The notes under the pieces are model-generated. The model saw only the letters and a program-made list of their open reading frames with translations, made no database searches and was not told where the DNA came from. Made by a program: the position numbers and the translations under genes. Of a stretch of DNA of 64,000 nt, positions 47,840-60,254 are shown piece by piece. The stretch spans positions 124,001 to 188,000 of the forward strand of contig JARCOQ010000108.1 of NCBI GenBank assembly GCA_029207755.1, in the 5' to 3' direction. How positions within the stretch are numbered: position 1 is the first letter of the stretch; each line of letters opens with the position of its first letter. This DNA is from Chamaea fasciata (lineage: Eukaryota > Chordata > Aves > Passeriformes > Sylviidae).

Positions 47840-50800
47840 ATGTCAGTTTGTAGGAGGCCTTTGGCCCTCCAAGGGAAGCTTGTCTTCCAGTTTGTGGCAG
47901 CATGCATCTGGAAGAAATGCTGTTCCGTTCGGGATTGTAGGTGGCCGAGGCCAGGTGCCCGGCAGAGGGAGTTGGGCACAAAGGATGTCCTGTTTAGAGG
48001 GGTAAGTAAAGTCAGCTGCCCAGGTGCCTGATGTCAGTTTTTAGGAGGCCTTTGGCCCTCCTTGGGAAGCCAGGCTTCCTGGTTGTGGCAGCTTGCATCT
48101 GGAAGAAATCCTGTTCCGTTCAGGATTGTAGGTGGCCGAGGCCTGGTGCCCGGCAGAGGGAGTTGGGCACAAAGGATGGGCTGTTTCCAGGGGTAAGTAA
48201 AGTCAGCTGCCCAGGTGCCTGATGTCAGTTTGTAGGAGGCCTTTGGCCCTCCAAGGGAAGCTTGTCTTCCAGTTTGTGGCAGCTTGCATCTGGAAGAAAT
48301 CCTGTTCCGTTCGGGATTGTAGGTGGGCGAGGCCTGGTGCCCGGCAGAGGGAGTTGGGCACAAAGGATGGGCTACTTCCAGGGGTAAGTAAAGTCAGCTG
48401 CCCAGGTGCCTGATGTCAGTTTGTAGGAGGCCTTTGGCCCTCCATGGGAAGCCAGGCTTCCTGCTTGTGGCAGCTTGCATCTGGAAGAAATCCTGTTCCG
48501 TTCAGGATTGTAGGTGGCCAAGGCCTGGTGCCCGGCAGAGGGAGTTGGGCACAAAGGATGGGCTGTTTCCAGGGGTAAGTAAAGTCAGCTGCCCAGGTGC
48601 CTGATGTCAGTTGGTAGGAGGCCTTTGGCCCTCCAAGGGAAGCTTGTCTTCCAGCTTGTGGCAGCTTGCATCGGGAAGAAATCCTGTTCCGTTCGGGATT
48701 GTAGGTGGGCGAGGCCAGGTGCCCGGCAGAGGGAGTTGGGCACAAAGGATGGGCTGTTTCCAGGGGTAAGTAAAGTCAGATGCCCAGGTGCCTGATGTCA
48801 GTTTGTAGGAGGCCTTTGGCCCCCCAAGTGAAGCCACGTTTCCAGCTTGTGGCAGCTTGCATCTGGAAGAACTCCGGTTCCGTTCGGGATTGAAGGTGGC
48901 CAAGGCCATCTGCCCGGCAGAGGGAGTTGGGCACAAAGGATGGACTGTTTCCAGGGGTAAGTAAAGTCAGCAGCCCAGGTGCCTGATGTCAGTTTTTAGG
49001 AGGCCTTTGGCCCTCCATGGGAAGCCAGGCTTCCTGCTTGTGGCAGCTTGCATCAGGAGGAAATCGTGTTCCGTTCGGGATTGTAGGGGGCCGGAGCTGG
49101 GTGCCCGGATGAGGGAGTTGGACACAAAGGATGGGCTGTTTCCAGGGGTAAGTAAAGTCAGCTGCCCAGGTGCCTGATGTCAGTTTGCAGGTGGCTATTG
49201 GTCCTCCATGGAAAGCCAGGCTTCCAGCTTGTGGCAGCTTGCATCGGGAAGTAATACTGATCTGTTCGGGATTGCAGGTGGCCGAGGCCTGGTGCCCGGC
49301 AGAGGGAGTTGGGCACAAAGGATGGCCTGTTTCCAGGGGTAAGTAAAGTCAGCTGCCCAGGTGCCTGATGCCAGTTTGTAGGAGGCCTTTGGCCCTCCAA
49401 GGGAAGCTTGTCTTCCAGTTTGTGGCAGCTTGCATCTGGAAGCAATCCTGTTCCGTTCGGGATTGTAGGTGGGCGAGACCTGGTGCCCGGCAGAGGGAGT
49501 TGGGCACAAAGGATGGGCTGTTTCCAGGGGTAAGTAAAGTCAGCTGCCCAGGTGCCTGATGCCAGTTTGTAGGAGGCCTTTGGTCCTCCATGGGAAACCA
49601 GTCTTCCAGCTTGTGGCAGCTTGCATCTGAAAGAAATCCTGTTCCGTTCAGGATTGTAGGTGGCCGAGGCCAGGTGCCCGGCAGAGGGAGTTGGGCCCAA
49701 ATGATGGCTTGTTTCCAGGGGTAAGTAAAGTCAGCTGCCCAGGTGCCTGATGTCAGTTTGTAGGAGGCATTTGGCCCCCCAAGGGAAGCTTGTCTTCCAG
49801 TTTGTGGCAGCATGCATCTGGAAGAAATGCTGTTTCGTTCGGGATTGTGGGTGGCCGAGGCCAGGTGCCCGGCAGAGGGAGTTGGGCACAAAAGATGTCC
49901 TGTTTAGAGGGGTAAGTAAAGTCAGCTGCCCAGGTGCCTGATGTCAGTTTGTAGGAGGCCTTTGGCCCTCCTTGGGAAGCCAGACTTCCTGCTTGTGGCA
50001 GCTTGCATCTGGAAGAAATCCTGTTCCGTTCAGGATTGTAGGTGGCCGAGGCCTGGTGCCCGGCAGAGGGAGTTGGGCACAAAGGATGGGCTGTTTCCAG
50101 GGGTAAGTAAAGTCAGCTGCCCAGGTGCCTGATGTCAGTTTGTAGGAGGCCTTTGGCCCTCCATGGGAAGCCAGGCTTCCTGCTTGTGGCAGCTTGCATC
50201 TGGAAGAAATCCTGTTCCGTTCAGGATTGTAGGTGGCCGAGGCCTGGTGCCCGGCAGAGGGAGTTGGGCACAAAGGATGGGCTGTTTCCAGGGGTAAGTA
50301 AAGTCAGCTGCCCAGGTGCCTGATGTCAGTTTGTAGGAGGCCTTTGGCCCTCCAAGGGAAGCTTGTCTTCCAGTTTGTGGCAGCTTGCATCTGGAAGCAA
50401 TCCTGTTCCGTTCGGGATTGTAGGTGGGCGAGGCCTGGTGCCCGGCAGAGGGAGTTGGGCACAAATGATGGGCTGTTTCCAGGGGTAAGTAAAGTCAGCT
50501 GCCCAGGTGCCTGATGTCAGTTTGTAGGAGGCCTTTGGCCCCCCAAGAGAAGCTTGTCTTCCAGTTTGTGGCAGCTTGCATCTGGAAGAAATCCTGTTCC
50601 GTTCGGGATTGTAGGTGGGCGAGGCCTGGTGCTTGGCAGAGGGAGTTGGGCACAAAGGATGGGCTGTTTCCAGGGGTAAGTTAAGTCAGCTGCCCAAATG
50701 TCTGATGTCAGTTTATAGGAGGCCTTTGGCCCTCCAAGGGAAGCTAGTCTTCCTGTTAAAGGCAGCTTGCATCTGGAAGAAATCCTGTTCCGTTCGGGAT

Positions 50801-53378
50801 TGTAGGTGGGCGAGGCCTGGTGCTTGGCAGAGGGAGTTGGGCACAAAGGATGGGCTGTTTCCAGGGGTAAGTTAAGTCCCCTGCCCAAATGTCTGATGTC
50901 AGTTTATAGGAGGCCTTTGGCCCTCCAAGGGAAGCTAGTCTTCCTGTTAAAGGCAGCTTGCATCTGGAAGAAATCCTGTTCCGTTCGGGATTGTAGGTGG
51001 CCGAGGCCAGGTGCCCGGCAGAGGGAGTTGGGCACAAAGGATGGGCTGTTTCCAGGGGTAAGTAAAGTCAGCTGCCCAGGTGCCTGATGTCAGTTTGTAG
51101 GAGGCCTTTGGCCCTCCATGTGAAGCCAGGTTTACTGCTTGTGGCAGCTTGCATCTGGAAGAAATCCTGTTCCGTTCGGGATTGTAGGAGGCCGAGGCCA
51201 GGTGCCCGGCAGAGGGAGTTGGGCACATATGATGGCTGGTTTCCAGGGGTAAGTAAGGTCAGCTGCCCAGGTGCCTCATGTCAGTGTGTAGGAGGCCTTT
51301 GGCCCTCCAAGGGATGACAGGCTTCCAGTTTGTGGCAGCTTGCATCTGGAAGAAATCCTGTTCCGTTCAGGATTGTAGGTGGCCGAGGCCTGGAGCCCGG
51401 CAGAGGGAGTTGGGCACAAAGGATGGACTGTTTCCAGGGGTAAGTAAAGTCAGCAGCCCAGGTGCCTGATGTCAGTTTGTAGGAGGCCTTTGGCCCTCCA
51501 AGGGAAGCTAGTCTTCCAGCTTGTGGCAGCTTGCATCTGGAAGAAATCCTGTTCCGTTCGGGATTGTAGGTGGGCGAGGCCAGGTGCCCGGCAGAGGGAG
51601 TTGGGCACAAAGGATGGGCTGTTTCCAGGGGTAAGTAAAGTCAGCTGCCCAGGTGCCTGATGTCAGTTTGTAGGAGGCCTTTGGCCCCCCAAGTGAAGCC
51701 ACGTTTCCAGCTTGTGGCAGCTTGCATCTGGAAGAACTCCGGTTCCGTTCGGGATTGTAGGTGGCCGAGGCCATCTGCCCGGCAGAGGGAGTTGGGCACA
51801 AAGGATGGCCTGTTTCCAGGGGTAAGTAAAGTCAGCAGCCCAGGTGCCTGATGTCAGTTTCTAGGAGGCCTTTGGCCCTCCAAGGAAAGCTAGTCTTCCA
51901 GCTTGTGGCAGCTTGCATCTGGAAGAAATCCTGTTCCGTTCGGGATTGTAGGTGGGCGAGGCCAGGTGCCCGGCAGAGGGAGTTGGGCACAAAGGATGGG
52001 CTGTTTCCAGGGGTAAGTAAAGTCAGCTGCCCAGGTGCCTGATGTCAGTTTGTAGGAGGCCTTTGGCCCTCCAAGGGAAGCTTGTCTTCCAGTTTGTGGC
52101 AGCATGCATCTGGAAGAAATGCTGTTTCGTTCGGGATTGTAGGTGGCCGAGGCCAGGTGCCCGGCAGAGGGAGTTGGGCACAAAGGATGTCCTGTTTAGA
52201 TTGGTAAGTAAAGTCAGCTGCCCAGGTGCCTGATGTCAGTTTTTAGGAGGCCTTTGGCCCTCCTTGGGAAGCCAGGCTTCCTGGTTGTGGCAGCTTGCAA
52301 CTGGAAGAAATCCTGTTCCGTTCAGGATTGTAGGTGGGCGAGGCCTGGTGCCCGGCAGAGGGAGTTGGGCACAAAGGATGGGCTGTTTCCAGGGGTAAGT
52401 AAAGTCAGCTGCCCAGGTGCCTGATGTCAGTTTGTAGGAGGCCTTTGGCCCTCCATGGGAAGCCAGGCTTCCTGCTTGTGGCAGCTTGCATCTGGAAGAA
52501 ATCCTGTTCCGTTCAGGATTGTAGGTGGCCAAGGCCTGGTGCCCGGCAGAGGGAGTTGGGCACAAAGGATGGGCTGTTTCCAGGGGTAAGTAAAGTCAGC
52601 TGCCCAGGTGCCTGATGTCAGTTGGTAGGAGGCCTTTGGCCCTCCAAGGGAAGCTTGTCTTCCAGCTTGTGGCAGCTTGCATCTGGAAGCAATCCTGTTC
52701 CGTTCGGGATTGTAGGTGGGCGAGGCCAGGTGCCCGGCAGAGGGAGTTGGGCACAAAGGATGGGCTGTTTCCAGGGGTAAGTAAAGTCAGCTGCCCAGGT
52801 GCCTGATGTCAGTTTGTAGGAGGCCTTTGGCCCTCCAAGAGAAGCTTGTCTTCCAGTTTGTGGCAGCTTGCATCTGGAAGAAATCCTGTTCCGTTCGGGA
52901 TTGTAGGTGGGCGAGGCCTGGTGCTTGGCAGAGGGAGTTGGGCACAAAGGATGGGCTGTTTCCAGGGGTAAGTTAAGTCAGCTGCCCAGGTGCCTGATGT
53001 CAGTTTGTAGGAGGCCTTTGGCCCTCCAAGGGAAGCTAGTCTTCCTGTTAAAGGCAGCTTGCATCTGGAAGAAATCCTGTTCCGTTCGGGATTGTAGGTG
53101 GGCGAGGCCTGGTGCTTGGCAGAGGGAGTTGGGCATAAATGATGGGCTGTTTCCAGGGGTAAGTTAAGTCAGCTGCCCAAATGTCTGATGTCAGTTTATA
53201 GGAGGCCTTTGGCCCTCCAAGGGAAGCTAGTCTTCCTGTTAAAGGCAGCTTGCATCTGGAAGAAATCCTGTTCCGTTCGGGATTGTAGGTGGCCAAGGCC
53301 TGGAGCCCGGCAGAGGGAGTTGGGCACAAAGGATGGGCTGTTTCCAGGGGTAAGTAAAGTCAGCTGCCCAGGTGCCTG
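47840..53378. repeat. Mosaic block of 29 monomers
   Basis: Order: Xa 47840, Sb 48031, Ra 48222, Ha 48413, La-type 48604 (CAGTTGGTAGG), Na 48795 (GATTGAAGG), Fa 48986, Ta 49177, Qa 49368, Pb 49559, Xa 49750, Sa 49941, Ha 50132, Qb 50323, Ka 50514, Ya 50705, Ya 50896, Wa 51087, Ma 51278, La 51469, Na 51660, La 51851, Xa 52042, Sb 52233, Ha 52424, La-type 52615 (CAGTTGGTAGG again), Ka 52806, Ya 52997, Ya 53188. The runs at 47840 and 52042 (Xa, Sb, then Ha and the GTTGGTAGG monomer) are related 22 monomers apart, the second lacking Ra. Confidence 0.8.
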
Positions 53379-56300
53379 ATGTCAGTTTGTAGGAGGCCTT
53401 TGGCCCTCCATGTGAAGCCAGGTTTACTGCTTGTGGCAGCTTGCATCTGGAAGAAATCCTGTTCCGTTCAGGATTGTAGGAGGCCGAGGCCAGGTGCCCG
53501 GCAGAGGGAGTTGGGCACATATGATGGCTGGTTTCCAGGGGTAAGTAAGGTCAGCTGCCCAGGTGCCTGATGTCAGTTTGTAGGAGGCCTTTGGCCCTCC
53601 AAGGGATGACAGGCTTCCAGTTTGTGGCAGCTTGCATCTGGAAGAAATCCTGTTCCGTTCAGGATTGTAGGTGGCCGAGGCCTGGAGCCCGGCAGAGGGA
53701 GTTGGGCACAAAGGATGGACTGTTTCCAGGGGTAAGTAAAGTCAGCAGCCCAGGTGCCTGATGTCAGTTTGTAGGAGGCCTTTGGCCCTCCAAGGGAAGC
53801 TAGTCTTCCAGCTTGTGGCAGCTTGCATCTGGAAGAAATCCTGTTCCGTTCGGGATTGTAGGTAGGCTAAGCCAGGTGCCCGGCAGAGGGAGTTGGGCAC
53901 AAAGGATGGGCTGTTTCCAGGGGTAAGTAAAGTCAGCTGCCCAGGTGCCTGATGTCAGTTTGTAGGAGGCCTTTGGCCCTCCATGGGAAGCCAGGCTTCC
54001 TGCTTGTGGCAGCTTGCATCTGGAAGAAATCCTGTTCCGTTCAGGATTGTAGGTGGCCGAGGCCTGGTGCCCGGCAGAGGGAGTTGGGCACAAAGGATGG
54101 GCTGTTTCCAGGGGTAAGTAAAGTCAGCTGCCCAGGTGCCTGATGTCAGTTTGTAGGAGGCCTTTGGCTCTCCAAGGGAAGCTTGTCTTCCAGTTTGTGG
54201 CAGCTTGCATCTGGAAGAAATCCTGTTCCGTTCGGGATTGTAGGTGGGCGAGGCCTGGTGCTTGGCAGAGGGAGTTGGGCACAAAGGATGGGCTGTTTCC
54301 AGGGGTAAGTTAAGTCAGCTGCCCAAATGTCTGATGTCAGTTTATAGGAGGCCTTTGGCCCTCCAAGGGAAGCTAGTCTTCCTGTTAAAGGCAGCTTGCA
54401 TCTGGAAGAAATCCTGTTCCGTTCGGGATTGTAGGTGGGCGAGGCCAGGTGCCCGGCAGAGGGAGTTGGGCACAAAGGATGGGCTGTTTCCAGGGGTAAG
54501 TAAAGTCAGCTGCCCAGGTGCCTGATGTCAGTTTGTAGGAGGCCTTTGGCTCTCCATGTGAAGCCAGGTTTACTGCTTGTGGCAGCTTGCATCTGGAAGA
54601 AATCCTGTTCCGTTCGGGATTGTAGGAGGCCGAGGCCAGGTGCCCGGCAGAGGGAGTTGGGCACATATGATGGCTGGTTTCCAGGGGTAAGTAAGGTCAG
54701 CTGCCCAGGTGCCTGATGTCAGTTTGTAGGAGGCCTTTGGCCCTCCAAGGGATGACAGGCTTCCAGTTTGTGGCAGCTTGCATCTGGAAGAAATCCTGTT
54801 CCGTTCAGGATTGTAGGTGGCCGAGGCCTGGAGCCCGGCAGAGGGAGTTGGGCACAAAGGATGGACTGTTTCCAGGGGTAAGTAAAGTCAGCAGCCCAGG
54901 TGCCTGACGTCAGTTTGTAGGAGGCCTTTGGCCCTCCAAGGGAAGCTAGTCTTCCAGCTTGTGGCAGCTTGCATCTGGAAGAAATCCTGTTCCGTTCGGG
55001 ATTGTAGGTGGGCGAGGCCAGGTGCCCGGCAGAGGGAGTTGGGCACAAAGGATGGGCTGTTTCCAGGGGTAAGTAAAGTCAGCTGCCCAGGTGCCTGATG
55101 TCAGTTTGTAGGAGGCCTTTGGCCCCCCAAGTGAAGCCACGTTTCCAGCTTGTGGCAGCTTGCATCATGAAGAACTCCGGTTCCGTTCGGGATTGTAGGT
55201 GGCCGAGGCCATCTGCCCGGCAGAGGGAGTTGGGCACAAAGGATGGCCTGTTTCCAGGGGTAAGTAAAGTCAGCTGCCCAGGTGCCTGATGTCAGTTTGT
55301 AGGAGGCCTTTGGCCCTCCAAGGGAAGCTTGTCTTCCAGTTTGTGGCAGCTTGCATCTGGAAGCAATCCTGTTCCGTTCGGGATTGTAGGTGGGCGAGAC
55401 CTGGTGCCCGGCAGAGGGAGTTGGGCACAAAGGATGGGCTGTTTCCAGGGGTAAGTAAAGTCAGCTGCCCAGGTGCCTGATGCCAGTATGTAGGAGGCCT
55501 TTGGTCCTCCATGGGAAACCAGTCTTCCAGCTTGTGGCAGCTTGCATCTGGAAGAAATCCTGTTCCGTTTGGGATTGTAGGTGGCCGAGGCCAGGTGCCC
55601 GGCAGAGGGAGTTGGGCACAAAGGATGGCCTGTTTCCAGGGGTAAGTAAAGTCAGCAGCCCAGGTGCCTGATGTCAGTTTGTAGGAGGCCTTTGACCCTC
55701 CAAGGGAAGCTAGTCTTCCAGCTTGTGGCAGCTTGCATCTGGAAGAAATCCTGTTCCGTTCGGGATTGTAGGTGGGCGAGGCCAGGTGCCCGGCAGAGGG
55801 AGTTGGGCACAAAGGATGGGCTGTTTCCAGGGGTAAGTAAAGTCAGCTGCCCAGGTGCCTGATGTCAGTTTGTAGGAGGCCTTTGGCCCCCCAAGTGAAG
55901 CCACGTTTCCAGCTTGTGGCAGCTTGCATCTGGAAGAACTCTGGTTCCGTTCGGGATTGTTGGTGGCCGAGGCCATCTGCCCGGCAGAGGGAGTTGGGCA
56001 CAAAGGATGTCTTGTTTCCAAGGGCAAGTAAAGTCATCTGCCCAGGTGCCTGATGTCAGTTTTTAGGAGGCCTTTGGCCCTCCATGGGAAGCCAGGCTTC
56101 CTGCTTGTGGCAGCTTGCATCTGGAAGAAATCCTGTTCCGTTCGGGATTGTAGGGGGCCGGAGCTGGGTGCCCGGATGAGGGAGTTGGACACAAAGGATG
56201 GGCTGTTTCCAGGGGTAAGTAAAGTCAGCTGCCCAGGTTCCTGATGTCAGTTTGCAGGTGGCTATTGGTCCTCCATGGAAAGCCAGGCTTCCAGCTTGTG

Positions 56301-56434
56301 GCAGCTTGCATCGGGAAGTAATACTGATCTGTTCGGGAATGCAGGTGGCCGAGGCCTGGTGCCCGGCAGAGGGAGTTGGGCACAAAGGATGGCCTGTTTC
56401 CAGGGGTAAGTAAAGTCAGCTGCCCAGGTGCCTG
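53379..56434. repeat. Third, partly deleted copy of the long-range repeat
   Basis: Order: Wa 53379, Ma, Ja 53761, Ha 53952, Kb 54143, Ya 54334, Wa 54525, Ma, La 54907, Na 55098, Qa 55289, Pa/Ma chimera 55480, La 55671, Na 55862, Fa 56053, Ta 56244. Relative to 40200-43828 the offset falls from 13179 to 12988 to 12606 bp: Ra is lost once, then a two-monomer Wa, Ma step is lost. Confidence 0.85.
55480..55670. repeat. Chimeric monomer Pa/Ma at a deletion joint
   Basis: Pa on the left (GATGCCAGTATG, CCGTTTGGG, GGCCAGGTGCCC to about 55600). The end (GATGGCCTG and CAGCAGCCCAGG) is Ma. In the 42492 copy, Pa is followed by Wa and Ma; here La follows directly, so the chimera marks removal of two monomers. 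Confidence 0.82.
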
Positions 56435-59400
56435 ATGTCAGTTTGTAGGAGGCCTTTGGCCCTCCAAGGGAAGCTTGTCTTCCAATTTGTGGCAGCTTGC
56501 TTCTGGAAGCAATCCTGTTCCGTTCGGGATTGTAGGTGGGCGAGACCTGGTGCCCGGCAGAGGGAGTTGGGCACAAAGGATGGGCTGTTTCCAGGGGTAA
56601 GTAAAGTCAGCTGCCCAGGTGCCTGATGCCAGTTTGTAGGAGGCCTTTGGTCCTCCATGGGAAACCAGTCTTCCAGCTTGTGGCTGCTTGCATCTGAAAG
56701 AAATCCTGTTCCGTTCGGGATTGTAGGTGGCCGAGGCCAGGTGCCCGGCAGAGGGAGTTGGGCACAAATGATGGGCTGTTTCCAGGGGTAAGTAAAGTCA
56801 GCTGCCCAGGTGCCTGATGTCAGTTTGTAGGAGGCCTTTGGCCCTCCAAGGGAAGCTTGTCTTCCAGTTTGTGGCAGCTTGCATCTGGAAGCAATCCTGT
56901 TCCGTTCGGGATTGTAGGTGGGCGAGGCCTGGTGCCCGGCAGAGGGAGTTGGGCACAAAGGATGGGCTGTTTCCAGGGGTAAGTAAAGTCAGCTGCCCAG
57001 GTGCCTGATGTCAGTTTGTAGGAGGCCTTTGGCCCTCCAAGAGAAGCTTGTCTTCCAGTTCGTGGCAGCTTGCATCTGGAAGAAATCCTGTTCCGTTCGG
57101 GATTGTAGGTGGGCGAGGCCTGGTGCTTGGCAGAGGGAGTTGGGCACAAAGGATGGGCTGTTTCCAGGGGTAAGTTAAGTCAGCTGCCCAAATGTCTGAT
57201 GTCAGTTTATAGGAGGCCTTTGGCCCTCCAAGGGAAGCTAGTCTTCCTGTTAAAGGCAGCTTGCATCTGGAAGAAATCCTGTTCCGTTCGGGATTGTAGG
57301 TGGGCGAGGCCTGGTGCTTGGCAGAGGGAGTTGGGCATAAAGGATGGGCTGTTTCCAGGGGTAAGTTAAGTCACCTGCCCAAATGTCTGATGGCAGTTTA
57401 TAGGAGGCCTTTGGCCCTCCAAGGGAAGCTAGTCTTCCTGTTAAAGGCAGCTTGCATCTGGAAGAAATCCTGTTCCGTTCGGGATTGTAGGTGGCCGAGG
57501 CCAGGTGCCCGGCAGAGGGAGTTGGGCACAAAGGATGGGCTGTTTCCAGGGGTAAGTAAAGTCAGCTGTCCAGGTGCCTGATGTCAGTTTGTAGGAGGCC
57601 TTTGGCCCTCCATGTGAAGCCAGGTTTACTGCATGTGGCAGCTTGCATCTGGAAGAAATCCTGTTCCGTTCGGGATTGTAGGAGGCCGAGGCCAGGTGCC
57701 CGGCAGAGGGAGTTGGGCACATATGATGGCTGGTTTCCAGGGGTAAGTAAGGTCAGCTGCCCAGGTGCCTGATGTCAGTTTGTAGGAGGCCTTTGGCCCT
57801 CCAAGGGATGACAGGCTTCCAGTTTGTGGCAGCTTGCATCTGGAAGAAATCCTGTTCCGTTCAGGATTGTAGGTGGCCGAGGCCTGGAGCCCGGCAGAGG
57901 GAGTTGGGCACAAAGGATGGACTGTTTCCAGGGGTAAGTAAAGTCAGCTGCCCAGGTGCCTGATGTCAGTTTGTAGGAGGCCTTTGGCCCTCCAAGGGAA
58001 GCTAGTCTTCCAGCTTGTGGCAGCTTGCATCTGGAAGAAATCCTGTTCCGTTCGGGATTGTAGGTGGGCGAGGCCAGGTGCCCGGCAGAGGGAGTTGGGC
58101 ACAAAGGATGGCCTGTTTCCAGGGGTAAGTAAAGTCAGCTGCCCAGGTGCCTGATGTCAGTTTGTAGGAGGCCTTTGGCCCCCCAAGTGAAGCCACGTTT
58201 CCAGCTTGTGGCAGCTTGCATCATGAAGAACTCCGGTTCCGTTCGGGATTGTAGGTGGCCGAGGCCATCTGCCCGGCAGAGGGAGTTGGGCACAAAGGAT
58301 GGGCTGTTTCCAGGGGTAAGTAAAGTCAGCTGCCCAGGTGCCTGATGTCAGTTTGTAGGAGGCCTTTGGCCCTCCATGGGAAGCCAGGTTTACTGCTTGT
58401 GGCAGCTTGCATCTGGAAGAAATCCTGTTCCGTTCGGGATTGTAGGTGGTCGAGGCCAGGTGCCCGGCAGAGGGAGTTGGGCACATATGATGGCTGGTTT
58501 CCAGGGGTAAGTAAGGTCAGCTGCCCAGGTGCCTGATGTCAGTTTGTAGGAGGCCTTTGGCCCTCCAAGGGATGACAGGCTTCCAGTTTGTGGCAGCTTG
58601 CATCTGGAAGAAATCCTGTTCCGTTCAGGATTGTAGGTGGCCGAGGCCTGGAGCCCGGCAGAGGGAGTTGGGCACAAAGGATGGCCTGTTTCCAGGGGTA
58701 AGTAAAGTCATCTGCCCAGGTGCCTGATGTCAGTTTTTAGGAGGCCTTTGGCCCTCCAAGTGAAGCCACATTTCCAGCTTGTGGCAGCTTGCATCTGGAA
58801 GAACTCCTGTTCCGTTCGGGATTGTAGGGGGCCGGAGCTGGGTGCCCGGATGAGGGAGTTGGACACAAAGGATGGGCTGTTTCCAGGGGTAAGTAAAGTC
58901 AGCTGCCCAGGTGCCTGATGTCAGTTTGCAGGTGGCTATTGGTCCTCCATGGAAAGCCAGGCTTCCAGCTTGTGGCAGCTTGCATCGGGAAGTAATACTG
59001 ATCTGTTCGGGATTGCAGGTGGCCGAGGCCTGGTGCCCTGCAGAGGGAGTTGGGCACAAAGGATGGCCTGTTTCCAGGGGTAAGTAAAGTCAGCTGCCCA
59101 GGTGCCTGATGTCAGTTTGTAGGAGGCCTTTGGCCCTCCAAGGGAAGCTTGTCTTCCAGTTTGTGGCAGCTTGCATCTGGAAGCAATCCTGTTCCGTTCG
59201 GGATTGTAGGTGGGCGAGACCTGGTGCCCGGCAGAGGGAGTTGGGCACAAAGGATGGGCTGTTTCCAGGGGTAAGTAAAGTCAGCTGCCCAGGTGCCTGA
59301 TGCCAGTTTGTAGGAGGCCTTTGGTCCTCCATGGGAAACCAGTCTTCCAGCTTGTGGCAGCTTGCATCTGGAAGAAATGCTGTTTCGTTCGGGATTGTAG

Positions 59401-60063
59401 GTGGCCGAGGCCAGGTGCCCGGCAGAGGGAGTTGGGCACAAAGGATGGGCTGTTTCCAGGGGTAAGTAAAGTCAGCTGCCCAGGTGCCTGATGTCAGTTT
59501 GCAGGAGGCCTTTGGCCCCCCAAGTGAAGCCACGTTTCCAGCTTGTGGCAGCTTGCATCTGGAAGAACTCCGGTTCCGTTCGGGATTGTAGGTGGCCGAG
59601 GCCATCTGCCCGGCAGAGGGAGTTGGGCACAAAGGATGTCTTGTTTCCAGGGGTAAGTAAAGTCATCTGCCCAGGTGCCTGATGTCAGTTTTTAGGAGGC
59701 CTTTAGCCCTCCATGGGAAGCCAGGCTTCCTGCTTCTGGCAGCTTGCATCTGGAAGAAATCCTGTTCCGTTCGGGATTGTAGGGGGCCGGAGCTGGGTGC
59801 CCGGATGAGGGAGTTGGACACAAAGGATGGGCTGTTTCCAGGGGTAAGTAAAGTCAGCTGCCCAGGTGCCTGATGTCAGTTTGCAGGTGGCTATTGGTCC
59901 TCCATGGAAAGCCAGGCTTCCAGCTTGTGGCAGCTTGCATCGGGAAGTAATACTGATCTGTTCGGGATTGCAGGTGGCCGAGGCCTGGTGCCCGGCAGAG
60001 GGAGTTGGGCACAAAGGATGTCTTGTTTCCAGGGGTAAGTAAAGTCATCTGCCCAGGTGCCTG
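56435..60063. repeat. 19-monomer HOR at right end, unit 1 (3629 bp)
   Basis: Order: Qa 56435, Pb 56626, Qb 56817, Ka 57008, Ya 57199, Ya 57390 (GATGGCAG), Wa 57581, Ma 57772, La 57963, Na 58154, Wa 58345, Ma 58536, Fa 58727, Ta 58918, Qa 59109, Pc-type 59300, Na 59491, Fa 59682, Ta 59873. The next unit repeats this at 3629 bp with rare marks shared, such as CTGATGGCAG (57389, 61018) and CAGCTGTCC (57565, 61194). Confidence 0.92.
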
Positions 60064-60254
60064 ATGTCAGTTTTTAGGAGGCCTTTGGCCCTCCTTGGGA
60101 AGCCAGGCTTCCTGCTTGTGGCAGCTTGCATCTGGAAGAAATCCTGTTCCGTTCGGGATTGTAGGTGGGCGAGACCTGGTGCCCGGCAGAGGGAGTTGGG
60201 CACAAAGGATGGGCTGTTTCCAGGGGTAAGTAAAGTCAGCTGCCCAGGTGCCTG
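60064..60254. repeat. Chimeric junction monomer Sa/Qa
   Basis: Sa on the left (TTTTTAGG, CCTTGGGAAGCC, GAAGAAATCC with A at 60139), Qa on the right (GTTCGGG with G at 60155, then GAGACCTGG). The crossover lies between 60139 and 60155. The intact Sa is at 63693 and the intact Qa at 56435, as expected for an in-register tandem duplication. Confidence 0.9.
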
